From a virus, in IMG/VR virus record IMGVR_UViG_2199352024_000001, positions 1 through 49,989 of that record: a stretch of 49,989 nt of DNA; one strand, 5' to 3'. Shown here in pieces: positions 22,093 to 28,827 of the stretch. The notes under the pieces are model-generated. The model was given only the letters and a program-made list of their open reading frames with translations. It was not told the DNA's origin and did not search any database. A program made the translations under genes and the position numbers. The stretch's first letter is position 1. Each line of letters starts with the position of its first letter.

Positions 22093-22494
22093 TTACTTTT
22101 TCGTTTCAGGCTCGATCTGTCGCTTGATCCACTGTTGCAGCGCTTTTGTTGCGTCGCCAGCAATGCCTTGGACGGCTTCGTTTGTCGCGATCTTTTCGCC
22201 AATCTCGGAAGCAGCGATGGCGTACATCGTGTTTTTCGATGGTATAAGTGTTGCCAACAAACCACCGACTAATGCTATGACCCAAGCATAACGAAGGAAT
22301 AGTTTTGAGGCCGCAGCACCTTTCTGGTGCCACCATTCTTTAGCGTCGTCGTCGCAGGACAGGTCAACGTTTATAGCACACACAAGAACTGAACCCCCGA
22401 GGAATATTGGTCCGCCAAACGTTGCGAACAAAAGAAACGTATGAAGAGACGCAAGAACGTCGATCAGGTACAAAAACAAAGAGAGCGAGTTCAT
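22093..22494 (-). CDS. Inner-membrane protein with two or three spans
   Basis: A 133-residue protein from ATG 22494, five bases after GGAGG. Hydrophobic segments lie at about residues 2-45 (one or two spans) and 70-90 (W-V-I-A-L-V-G-G-L-L-A). The C-terminal part is a soluble helix (Y-A-I-A-A-S-E-I-G-E-K-I, then D-A-T-K-A-L-Q-Q-W-I-K) resembling small membrane proteins seen in other phages. It may alter the host membrane. No function known to me. Confidence 0.65.
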   Translation of the reverse strand: MNSLSLFLYLIDVLASLHTFLLFATFGGPIFLGGSVLVCAINVDLSCDDDAKEWWHQKGAAASKLFLRYAWVIALVGGLLATLIPSKNTMYAIAASEIGEKIATNEAVQGIAGDATKALQQWIKRQIEPETKK

Positions 22495-22653
22495 AGTAAC
22501 CTCCAAAGTTATCGAGCCTTTTAACGTCATGCTCAGGACGACTTTTTCTAAATCGAAACCTCTCTAAGTACCAATGCGTAAGGCCGCCGCCTGATTTACT
22601 TCATAACTAGTCTCCGTTTAGGTGCGGCTTGCGCCGGGTACACAGTAGGCACG

Positions 22654-22687
22654 AAAAAACCCCCACTGTCCGTTAAGACAGCAGGGG
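22654..22687 (-). terminator. Rho-independent terminator (leftward)
   Basis: On the minus strand a stem of CCCC plus CTGTC pairs with GACAG plus GGGG around a small asymmetric bulge, with loop TTAACG, followed by six T. It lies just after palindromic site 2 and ends the transcript of the 106-residue gene. Confidence 0.85.
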
Positions 22688-22691
22688 CTAA

Positions 22692-22707
22692 ATCTAACGC
22701 ATTAGAT
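22692..22707 (-). promoter_or_regulatory. Palindromic site 2 (ATCTAA-N4-TTAGAT)
   Basis: ATCTAACGCATTAGAT with perfect 6-bp arms. It sits between the stop of the 106-residue gene and the terminator, and is identical to site 4. Confidence 0.7.
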
Positions 22708-22717
22708 TTCAGTGATT

Positions 22718-23038
22718 TCAGGTGGAGTTACGGTTAACCATACACTGATCGTACACCGTGCGTTCTTGACCGGGCCGTTTCTTCCATACTGACCTAGTGC
22801 GAGACTGAGAGCCAGAATGAAAATACTTGGGACTCCGCTTAGCAACGGCTTCTAAACGGCCTTTGTCGTTGGTAAAGACTTTCTCAGGCGCAGGATCGTA
22901 CCGGACACTGAGTTCGGCGCTCTCCGGCAACCGTGATAGTGAATTAGCAAGGGCTTGCCTTGCTTCCATAATTAACCCTTCGCGGGCAAGATAGACAGTA
23001 GGATATAACAGGCGACCAGATTTAACTGGCTCTGTCAT
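22718..23038 (-). CDS. Hypothetical basic protein, 106 residues
   Basis: A 106-residue frame from ATG 23038, with GGGGA five bases upstream. The first half forms a helix (E-A-R-Q-A-L-A-N-S-L-S-R-L). The second half is basic with K-K-R-P-G-Q-E-R. It is a single-gene transcription unit, since terminators flank it. No family recognised. Confidence 0.55.
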   Translation of the reverse strand: MTEPVKSGRLLYPTVYLAREGLIMEARQALANSLSRLPESAELSVRYDPAPEKVFTNDKGRLEAVAKRSPKYFHSGSQSRTRSVWKKRPGQERTVYDQCMVNRNST

Positions 23039-23171
23039 TTTAATCCCCATTATCGAACTAGGACACTAGCCTAGTCCATACCCCATTAACCGTGATAGTG
23101 GAGTACTCGTTCACGGTTTTGTTTGTTTGTGTTGGTGTATGAACAATACACGCCAGCAAGCTGGCTAAGAC

Positions 23172-23198
23172 AAAATAAAAGCCCGCGAAATGCGGGCT
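23172..23198 (-). terminator. Leftward terminator A after the GC-rich gene
   Basis: A 7-bp stem (AGCCCGC with GCGGGCT) and a five-base loop, followed on the minus strand by TTTTATTTTG. Second of two consecutive terminators. Confidence 0.85.
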
Positions 23199-23212
23199 AA
23201 GAAACACAAAAG

Positions 23213-23236
23213 AAAAGGGCCGGTGTTACCCGGCCC
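23213..23236 (-). terminator. Leftward terminator B after the GC-rich gene
   Basis: A 7-bp stem (GGGCCGG with CCGGCCC) and a six-base loop, followed on the minus strand by TTTTCTTTTG. Lies 25 bases after the stop of the 278-residue gene, so that gene is closed off by two terminators. Confidence 0.85.
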
Positions 23237-23260
23237 TAATCCTAGGTATGGTCGGTAGGC

Positions 23261-24097
23261 TTAGGCAGTAGCGGTAGCCGCCGACTTCGCCTTAGCCTTC
23301 GGCGTAGATTTGGCGGCTTTCTTTTCCGCCTTGTCGAGCCGATCCGTCAGAGCCGAAGCCTGCTTGTCGATAAACTTGGCGAAGTCAAGCAGCAGGTCAA
23401 CGTCAGCGTCAGGAAGCATAACGAACCGGGTAACGGCTTCCTTCGCCAAGGCCAGCGGATTGCTGACCGCATTGGCCGCAGCACGGGCCACGACCTGCTC
23501 AGACAGCTTCTTGTCCGAAACAAGCTTTTCGACCGACTGGATAGCCTTGGTAACACGATCTGGCGCGGCCTTGATCCGTTCGGCGTCGGTCGGAGGGGCT
23601 TCCGGCGCTGTCGCGAAACCAAGCTTGGCATTCAACTGGTTCAGCGACGTGACCTTGAAGTCATTTTCCAGCCATTGCTGGATCATGCCAACGATGGCGT
23701 CTTCATTGGCTTCCGCGCCGATACGCTCGATCAGCCCAGAGAACTTCTTGCGGCTGTCAGTGATTTTGTCGAACAGCGCCGCAGCCCGGCTTTCGTAGAT
23801 TTGCAGCATCTTGCCGCCGACGTTGGTATTGCTTTCCAGATGCTCACGGATTTGCTCTCCGGCCTTGCCTTTGGACAGGTAAGCATCGGTGCCCGGCTCT
23901 TGGAGCATGTTGGTGACGATGTAGAACCCGGCACAGGCACAAACGAGGCTCAGCGCCGCAGTGCTGGCACCCATGCCTGCCTTGATAACGGCCCGCATTG
24001 CCCGCTCAGGGGTGCAAGCCGCCGCAGTGATAGTGGGGACGCCTTTTCCAGCCGAAGATTTCAGGCCGGGCTTAGCGTTTGCCTTGATAGGGACCAT
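23261..24097 (-). CDS. GC-rich hypothetical protein, 278 residues
   Basis: A 278-residue protein from ATG 24097, with GGAGAG upstream; the longer frame from 24214 lacks support. After a basic, Gly-rich start there is one short hydrophobic segment (residues about 45-65, S-L-V-C-A-C-A-G-F-Y-I-V) and then a mostly helical body. A Lys/Ala-rich tail ends A-T-A-T-A. A 60-base sample counted by eye (23461-23520) is about 62% G+C, well above neighbouring genes, and suggests recent acquisition. Site 3 and two terminators isolate it as its own unit, possibly highly expressed. Not recognised. Confidence 0.7.
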   Translation of the reverse strand: MVPIKANAKPGLKSSAGKGVPTITAAACTPERAMRAVIKAGMGASTAALSLVCACAGFYIVTNMLQEPGTDAYLSKGKAGEQIREHLESNTNVGGKMLQIYESRAAALFDKITDSRKKFSGLIERIGAEANEDAIVGMIQQWLENDFKVTSLNQLNAKLGFATAPEAPPTDAERIKAAPDRVTKAIQSVEKLVSDKKLSEQVVARAAANAVSNPLALAKEAVTRFVMLPDADVDLLLDFAKFIDKQASALTDRLDKAEKKAAKSTPKAKAKSAATATA

Positions 24098-24142
24098 TTT
24101 TCTCTCCATATGCGTTGACCATTGGACGGTACGTCCGCTGCA

Positions 24143-24158
24143 ATCTAACGCTTTAGAT
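24143..24158 (-). promoter_or_regulatory. Palindromic site 3 (ATCTAA-N4-TTAGAT)
   Basis: ATCTAACGCTTTAGAT with perfect 6-bp arms, overlapping the stop of the 73-residue gene and about 45 bases upstream of the GC-rich gene start. Confidence 0.7.
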
Positions 24159-24374
24159 TTGCCCTGATTTGGGCAAAGTAGTACCGCCCCTTTGTACGGG
24201 GCGATTGTGGCCAAAGTATGACGGATTAAGTGTGTACTCCGTCAAGACCTCAACCCGAACAACGCAAGAGCTTGGTTTTTGTTCCGACTTCGTTGCAGCC
24301 ACTGCTACAAGATTATGCAGGACACAATCAACACTTGAGCCATCACGAAACCAAAGCCTGTAAAAACGTTCCAT
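24153..24374 (-). CDS. Hypothetical protein, 73 residues
   Basis: A 73-residue frame with AGGGG seven bases before the ATG. It begins M-E-R-F-Y-R-L-W-F-R-D-G-S and alternates short hydrophobic strands, compatible with a small beta-rich domain. Site 4 lies about 20 bases upstream and the stop falls inside site 3. Unknown. Confidence 0.55.
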   Translation of the reverse strand: MERFYRLWFRDGSSVDCVLHNLVAVAATKSEQKPSSCVVRVEVLTEYTLNPSYFGHNRPVQRGGTTLPKSGQI

Positions 24375-24394
24375 TTCAGTTCCCCTAACAGAGT

Positions 24395-24410
24395 ATCTAA
24401 CGCATTAGAT
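24395..24410 (-). promoter_or_regulatory. Palindromic site 4 (ATCTAA-N4-TTAGAT)
   Basis: ATCTAACGCATTAGAT, identical to site 2. On the minus strand it is followed at once by GATACT, the same -10-like hexamer as in the polymerase promoter. A half-site (TTAGAT at 24441-24446) lies about 30 bases away. Confidence 0.7.
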
Positions 24411-24616
24411 TTTCACGCTTTGATACCTGTTTTAGCGTCATTAGATTGAAGGTGAATTGCGGCTTAATTAAGGCGAAATTGTGGCGAAATTAAGGTATTT
24501 TAATAGGATTACAGTCCTAGGTATAGGACTATATTCAGTACCTAAGTACAACCTAGGATTGCTTGACTTAGGGCAGGTTGTATCTATATGCTTATGGGTT
24601 TTGCCTTTTGACTAGT

Positions 24617-24632
24617 ATCTAATGCGTTAGGA
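24617..24632 (-). promoter_or_regulatory. Palindromic site 5 (one mismatch)
   Basis: ATCTAATGCGTTAGGA: arms match except one base in the right arm. On the minus strand the left arm is followed by ACTAG, giving GATACT again as at site 4. It lies about 200 bases upstream of site 4 and downstream of a terminator. Confidence 0.6.
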
Positions 24633-24704
24633 CAATGGCCCACACTAGGACACATAGGATAAACAATGATAGTGACACTGCCTCGCATAGACCTTTGAGC
24701 ATAA

Positions 24705-24733
24705 GAAAATCCCCCGTTGGTTAGACGGGGGAT
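24705..24733 (-). terminator. Leftward terminator after the first early genes
   Basis: A 9-bp stem (ATCCCCCGT at 24709-24717 with ACGGGGGAT at 24725-24733), seven-base loop, followed on the minus strand by TTTTC. It closes the transcript of the four genes between 25525 and 24761. Confidence 0.8.
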
Positions 24734-24760
24734 CATAGCATCTTAGATGTAAACACCGGG

Positions 24761-24853
24761 TTAACGGGTATCAATCCAAGCCATGATGACAAAGGCAATC
24801 ACGTAAGCCACGAACAAGATGGCTAAGAGATTACCTAGTGTAGAGCTTAGCAT
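24761..24853 (-). CDS. 30-residue membrane peptide
   Basis: A 30-codon frame whose ATG lies nine bases after GGAGG and overlaps the end of the preceding gene in another frame. After M-L-S-S-T-L-G-N it is one hydrophobic span (L-L-A-I-L-F-V-A-Y-V-I-A-F-V-I) and ends W-I-D-T-R. The third single-span peptide in the leftward arm. Function unknown. Confidence 0.55.
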   Translation of the reverse strand: MLSSTLGNLLAILFVAYVIAFVIMAWIDTR

Positions 24854-25043
24854 AGGTCATATCCTCCCTAGTTGATTGCTCAAGGATAACAAGCAGGGTA
24901 ACGCTTGTAACGTCAGGTCGCCTTGTCCAGCCAGTATAAGCCGCCATTGCAGCCGGAAGTGACAGAAAGGCTTTGTCCTCTTGCCAGCGTTTCATGCCAG
25001 TCTTGCGACCAACACGAAGTATAAAGGGTTCATTAGGGATCAT
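24831..25043 (-). CDS. Small early protein, 70 residues
   Basis: A 70-residue frame beginning in an ATGA overlap. It is basic in the first third and has a strand-like end (V-T-S-V-T-L-L-V-I-L-E). One of the first three leftward genes, so probably made immediately on infection. Not recognised. Confidence 0.6.
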   Translation of the reverse strand: MIPNEPFILRVGRKTGMKRWQEDKAFLSLPAAMAAYTGWTRRPDVTSVTLLVILEQSTREDMTYAKLYTR

Positions 25044-25222
25044 TGTCTCACCCGTACAGGTTGAATTTCATAGTCGATCCAGTCACTACCCCAAGATAAG
25101 GGGTTAGCTTCTTTCACAGCGTCAGCAAGCTTTACTGCCTCAGTAACCCCGTCTGCGAACGTGTCTCCCCAAGCCATTAACTCACGGCCTAGGATTACAG
25201 CGTATCTGTATCTCTGTATCAT
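25040..25222 (-). CDS. Small early protein, 60 residues
   Basis: A 60-residue frame, M-I-Q-R-Y-R-Y-A-V-I-L then a helix (V-T-E-A-V-K-L-A-D-A-V-K) and a final strand. It is compact and could be a ferredoxin-like mini-domain. Coupled to the next gene by ATGA. Unknown. Confidence 0.6.
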   Translation of the reverse strand: MIQRYRYAVILGRELMAWGDTFADGVTEAVKLADAVKEANPLSWGSDWIDYEIQPVRVRQ

Positions 25223-25225
25223 GGC

Positions 25226-25525
25226 TTACTCCCGGTAGTCAATAAAGACTACAGCGCCCTTGTAGTCGGTTAGCCATTGAAACAAGGGCCAATCAGGATC
25301 ATACGCTGGATCGAATAGCCGAATTTCTGGCTGACCTAGGTAGTTAGTGCATATTTCTACTTCATAGATGATCGCGGGAACGTGCCTCGGGTTGTAGAAA
25401 TCTGCCGCCCATGCCTCACGGCTATAGACGTAGTTATCGGACAAGACCTGAGCATCGTCGGCTAAGTCTCCGAATAAATGCTTTGCAGGTCCGCAGTTGA
25501 TTAACACCATTCCATTGACACGCAT
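25226..25525 (-). CDS. First leftward early gene, 99 residues
   Basis: A 99-residue acidic protein with AGGAG six bases before the ATG. It is rich in aromatic and acidic residues (Y-N-P-R-H-V-P-A-I-I-Y-E-V-E, F-D-P-A-Y-D-P-D-W-P-L-F). Its place closest to the control region and its acidity are typical of phage proteins that inhibit host enzymes, but no homologue is recognised. Confidence 0.6.
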   Translation of the reverse strand: MRVNGMVLINCGPAKHLFGDLADDAQVLSDNYVYSREAWAADFYNPRHVPAIIYEVEICTNYLGQPEIRLFDPAYDPDWPLFQWLTDYKGAVVFIDYRE

Positions 25526-25699
25526 TTCATTCTCCTATTAGGCAGGATTGCCATGCTTACCATCCGCCAAGGTAACGCCTAGGTCAAGCCATAGGTCAAT
25601 CACTTTGTGTTACACTACCTCACGGGTAGAGTATCGCAGCTATGGGTGACGCCAGCTAGGTACAGTTCCCCTGTAGTGTCTGAGGGTTAGGCAAGATAC

Positions 25700-25772
25700 A
25701 GGTGCTCTGTAGTTTAAGACACCCTCCGACTAGCTTCTCCAGCTTACTATCATTATTTATCTCAGAGCACCT
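25700..25772. repeat. 10-bp inverted repeat in the control region
   Basis: AGGTGCTCTG at 25700-25709 is the exact reverse complement of CAGAGCACCT at 25763-25772, with 53 bases between. It could form a large stem or bind a dimeric protein. Confidence 0.75.
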
Positions 25773-25862
25773 TGCGTAACCAAGGCACTCGCCCATCCTT
25801 AGTTACCATTTGATACCTAACGATGATTTATCTTGACAAATACAAAAGGCTAGTAGCTCGAA

Positions 25863-25897
25863 GGGGGTAGCAGGGGGCAGGGGGTGGCTTAGAGGGG
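25863..25897 (+). other. G-rich tract with four G-runs
   Basis: Runs of 5, 5, 5 and 4 G are separated by 5, 2 and 9 bases on the plus strand. This fits the loose definition of an intramolecular G-quadruplex and is the only such tract I noticed. It lies about 85 bases before the late promoter. Confidence 0.6.
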
Positions 25898-25981
25898 TAG
25901 AAGACACCTCAAGAATATCTCACAGAAATTCCGGGTATCTGGTATTTTTATAGAAAAATGCCCATGTACAGAAGATATTCC

Positions 25982-26010
25982 TAGACATTTAGTCCTATTA
26001 GTGGTATAAT
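25982..26010 (+). promoter_or_regulatory. Late (rightward) sigma70-like promoter
   Basis: TAGACA (five of six matches to the -35 consensus) at 25982-25987, a 17-base spacer and a perfect TATAAT at 26005-26010. Transcription would start near 26017, about 165 bases before the first late gene. Confidence 0.85.
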
Positions 26011-26060
26011 TACCTCTACACCCTGAGAACAAAGGGTATAGGCTTCGCCGGTACCAACAG

Positions 26061-26130
26061 GTATCTGTAGATACCTTTAGATACCTAAAGATATATTCTT
26101 AGTATTCTTAGTATCTTTAGTCCCTTTAGT
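26061..26130. repeat. Short palindromes and four tandem 9-bp repeats
   Basis: GTATCT-GT-AGATAC (26061-26074) and CTTTAG-ATAC-CTAAAG (26075-26090) are adjacent palindromes. They are followed by ATTCTTAGT twice (26095-26112) and two degenerate copies, ATCTTTAGT and CCCTTTAGT. It is iteron-like and AT-rich. Confidence 0.75.
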
Positions 26131-26180
26131 TTATTTGTGTATTCTTATATTTTTAGTGTCCTAAGATAACCTAAGGTACC

Positions 26181-26200
26181 TAATGATACCTAGTGATACC
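26181..26200. repeat. Tandem 10-bp repeat over the small terminase start
   Basis: TAATGATACC followed by TAGTGATACC, one mismatch in ten. The first copy contains the ATG of the small terminase gene. GATACC also recurs several times upstream. Confidence 0.7.
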
Positions 26201-26704
26201 AAGAACCCCTTTAAGAACACCATGGGTACTCGCTACCTCAAAGGGTTGTTCTACGAAACGACGTTGCAGGATAAGTCCTCCGTCGTCTATACCCTTAAGG
26301 ATCAAGACCATCTTGGGTATGTGTCCCTTTACCGGCTCTACACAGAAGCCGATGACCCTACTGAATACAAATTCGCTACACAGCATCTAGATGGTTGGGA
26401 GCATTGGGAAGCCCTTTGTCAGTGTTCATGGTTCAAACCGTACCTCGATAGGTGGCGGCGTGAGCTTGAAACTAGACTCCGCGCCCGTGCCCTCCTTGAA
26501 ATCCGGGCTGTAGCCAACGACCCAGACCACCCTTCATCGTACCACGCTAATAAATACCTCCTAGACGGCTCTTGGAAGCCCACTGGTGAGTCTAAACGCG
26601 GGCGGCCTACCAAGGAAGCCATCAAAAAGGAAGCCGCTCTACAGGCTTCTAATGAGCAGCAGATCACATCTGACTTTGAACGCATCATAGCTAGGACGAA
26701 CTAA
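26183..26704 (+). CDS. Terminase small subunit-like protein
   Basis: A 173-residue protein placed first in the late operon. The start ATG 26183 has AAGG six bases upstream; an internal ATG at 26222 is also possible. The central helix-rich part (L-C-Q-C-S-W-F-K-P-Y-L-D-R-W-R-R-E-L-E) has the layout of podovirus small terminases, and the basic stretch K-R-G-R-P-T-K-E suits DNA binding. It would recognise the packaging site, possibly the repeats immediately upstream. Identification rests mainly on order: small terminase, small genes, large terminase, portal. Confidence 0.65.
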   Translation: MIPSDTKNPFKNTMGTRYLKGLFYETTLQDKSSVVYTLKDQDHLGYVSLYRLYTEADDPTEYKFATQHLDGWEHWEALCQCSWFKPYLDRWRRELETRLRARALLEIRAVANDPDHPSSYHANKYLLDGSWKPTGESKRGRPTKEAIKKEAALQASNEQQITSDFERIIARTN

Positions 26705-27150
26705 TGGCCTATAAAACGATTACAGTCACCCTAACCCCAGATACAGCTATTCTAGCTTCTGGTGATATCATCGCTGATACCCAGATCATAGCTGGTGTAG
26801 CTCGGTCAGGTGGCGATGCCGTCCAGCTTCAATCTATTACCCTCGTAGACGAGGATGACCAAGGTGCGGCCTTGGATATCTATATCCTATCTACGTCAGC
26901 TTCTCTGGGCACAGAGAACTCAGCTCCTAATATCTCTGACGCCAATGCCAGAAACGTCGAGGCTGTGATCCCGGTAGCAACCGGGGACTACAAAGACCTT
27001 GGTGGTGTCCGGGTCGTGAACCTTGGAAACCTTTGGAAAGTCCTACAGACCGTTGGAGGCCGTGACTTGTACGTCGCCGTAGTCAATGGTGCTGGTACTC
27101 CTACGTACACTGCCTCCGGCCTGAAACTCAAGTTGGGCTTCGATATCTAA
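26704..27150 (+). CDS. Putative head decoration or structural protein
   Basis: A 148-residue, strand-rich protein (T-I-T-V-T-L-T-P-D at the start; D-L-G-G-V-R-V-V-N-L-G in the second half), lacking charged helices, as in head-surface proteins. It overlaps the small terminase stop (TAATG). Position between the terminase genes is unusual for a virion protein but occurs in other podoviruses. Its first part loosely resembles the protein encoded at 32581-33129. Confidence 0.5.
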   Translation: MAYKTITVTLTPDTAILASGDIIADTQIIAGVARSGGDAVQLQSITLVDEDDQGAALDIYILSTSASLGTENSAPNISDANARNVEAVIPVATGDYKDLGGVRVVNLGNLWKVLQTVGGRDLYVAVVNGAGTPTYTASGLKLKLGFDI

Positions 27151-27302
27151 TGGCTAACGAGGATATCAAGGCAGCTATCAAAGAAGCCACGGATGAATGG
27201 CTTGAGAAGAAGTTCGCTGCCATCGGGAAGTGGACGGTAGGTTCTTTGTCCGCCATTGTCTTAGCAGGACTTATCTATATTGCGGTGAAATTTGGCTCGT
27301 AG
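27150..27302 (+). CDS. Small membrane protein of 50 residues
   Basis: A 50-codon frame starting in a TAATG overlap and ending over the large terminase start. An amphipathic charged N-terminal half (D-I-K-A-A-I-K-E-A-T-D-E-W-L) is followed by one hydrophobic span (L-S-A-I-V-L-A-G-L-I-Y-I-A-V). The layout is like small holin-type or packaging-linked membrane proteins. Not assigned. Confidence 0.6.
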   Translation: MANEDIKAAIKEATDEWLEKKFAAIGKWTVGSLSAIVLAGLIYIAVKFGS

Positions 27303-28827
27303 TAAAAAGGACATCATCCGGGAAGCAGCGGAAACAGACCTTGAAGCTTTTATCCGGTTGGTTCATCCCAACAGGGTTCTTGGTGCTGTTCATACAGAGC
27401 TGATCCGTTGGTGGTATAGTGAAGATGCAAAGTCCCATCAACTCGTTCTACTCCCCCGCGATCACCAGAAGTCCGCTATGGTCGCTTATCGAGTTGCATG
27501 GGAGATCACCCGAAATCCTAGTCTCCGTGTACTCTACATATCTGCCACGGCTAACCTTGCTATTAAGCAGCTAAAGTTTATCAAGGATATTCTGACTTCT
27601 GATATCTACCGCTTCTATTGGCCTGAGATGGTTAACATCGAAGAAGCCAAGAGAGAGAAGTGGACAGAGACAGAAATCTCTGTAGACCATCCCACTCGAA
27701 AGGCTGAGAATGTTCGCGACCCTACGGTCTTTACTGCTGGTCTTACGACTACGGTTACCGGCCTACACGCTGACATCACAGTACTCGACGATGTTGTCGT
27801 CCAAGAAAATGCATATACCGAGGAAGGTCGGAGCAAGGTAGCTGGACAGTACTCGCTCCTAGCGTCTGTTGCCGCTACTGGTTCAGTCCAATGGGCTGTT
27901 GGTACCCGATACCATCCTAAGGATTTGTACGAAACACTGTTGACCCGGAAGGTCAAACGTTACGACGATGCTACAGGAGAATTTCTTGACGAGTACGAAC
28001 TCTATGAAGTCTTCCAGCGTGTCGTCGAAACTCAAGGTGTCTTCCTGTGGCCAAAGCAACGCCGATCAGACGGTAAATGGTTTGGTTTTGACCGTTCTGA
28101 ACTCGAAGTTAAACGGGCAGGATACCTTGATACTGTACAGTTCTATGCCCAGTATTACAATAACCCCAACGACCCCTCAGGTGGTGGGATCAAGCGTGAG
28201 TACTTCCAGTACTTCGACCGTGCGTTCTTGTCCAGATCGGCTGGTAAGTGGTTTTACAAAGGCGCTAGGTTAAACGTCTTCGCCGCTGTTGACTTCGCTT
28301 ACAGTCTCCGAGCGAAATCAGATTACACGGCGATTGTTGTCGTAGGCGTCGACCCGCATATGAATTACTACGTCCTTGATATCGACCGTTTCAAAGCTGA
28401 ACTACCTTCTGACTACTTCTCTCGCATTTTGACACTACATCAGAAATGGGATTTCAGGACGATTAACGCAGAAGTCACGGCTGCACAGCAAGTCATCGTG
28501 AACGAGCTAAAGCAAACGTATATCCGTAAACATGGTCTAGCGTTGTCGATTAAAGACCATAAACCAACTCGTCATGACGGCGACAAGACTGAACGTATAA
28601 CTGCGATCTTGCAATCGAAGTACAACAACCGTCAGATGTGGCATTACCAAGGTGGGTACTGTCAAACGTTAGAAGAAGAACTTGTTTTGAATAATCCACC
28701 GCATGACGATATCAAGGATGCCTTAGCGTCCGCCGTCAGCATTTGTCTAGCCCCTACAGGTAGCCACAACACTGTGTCGGCTCCTTCTGTGACAAGCTTT
28801 CATTCCCGTTTCGGGGGAGTATGTTAA
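27292..28827 (+). CDS. Terminase large subunit
   Basis: A 511-residue DNA-packaging motor starting at TTG. The ATPase has V-L-L-P-R-D-H-Q-K-S (Walker A-like, residues about 52-61) and I-T-V-L-D-D-V-V (Walker B, about 162-169). The nuclease domain shows F-A-A-V-D-F-A-Y-S near residue 330, then D-Y-T-A-I-V-V-V, and P-H-D-D-I-K-D-A-L near the end. The order and size match the large terminase of T7-like phages. No canonical ribosome site precedes the TTG; re-initiation from the overlapping membrane gene is likely. Confidence 0.9.
   Translation: MARSKKDIIREAAETDLEAFIRLVHPNRVLGAVHTELIRWWYSEDAKSHQLVLLPRDHQKSAMVAYRVAWEITRNPSLRVLYISATANLAIKQLKFIKDILTSDIYRFYWPEMVNIEEAKREKWTETEISVDHPTRKAENVRDPTVFTAGLTTTVTGLHADITVLDDVVVQENAYTEEGRSKVAGQYSLLASVAATGSVQWAVGTRYHPKDLYETLLTRKVKRYDDATGEFLDEYELYEVFQRVVETQGVFLWPKQRRSDGKWFGFDRSELEVKRAGYLDTVQFYAQYYNNPNDPSGGGIKREYFQYFDRAFLSRSAGKWFYKGARLNVFAAVDFAYSLRAKSDYTAIVVVGVDPHMNYYVLDIDRFKAELPSDYFSRILTLHQKWDFRTINAEVTAAQQVIVNELKQTYIRKHGLALSIKDHKPTRHDGDKTERITAILQSKYNNRQMWHYQGGYCQTLEEELVLNNPPHDDIKDALASAVSICLAPTGSHNTVSAPSVTSFHSRFGGVC

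Larger units (their letters stand above)
24411..24760. other. Gene-free early regulatory stretch
   Basis: About 350 bases without a supportable gene. It holds a palindrome half-site, an AT-rich run near 24470-24520, palindromic site 5 and a leftward terminator hairpin. The sequence CCTAGGTATAGG at 24527-24538 forms a short inverted repeat. It reads as a leader for the early 73-residue and GC-rich genes. Confidence 0.6.
25526..26182. other. Divergent control region, candidate origin
   Basis: About 650 bases with no supportable gene between the leftward early and rightward late arms. It holds a 10-bp inverted repeat (25700/25763), a short hairpin (CCTTG-CGTAAC-CAAGG), a G-rich tract, the late promoter and an AT-rich array of short repeats running into the small terminase gene. 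I found no convincing leftward promoter here. The combination fits an origin of replication or a packaging signal as well as promoters. Confidence 0.6.

Noticed and set aside
23310-23798. A 162-codon plus-strand frame in the GC-rich gene
   Set aside because: Ser/Ala-rich antisense of a GC-rich gene; no promoter or ribosome site on that strand.
25830-25860. TTGACA at about 25833 as a rightward promoter
   Set aside because: No acceptable -10 hexamer occurs 15-19 bases downstream; the promoter at 25982-26010 is much better.
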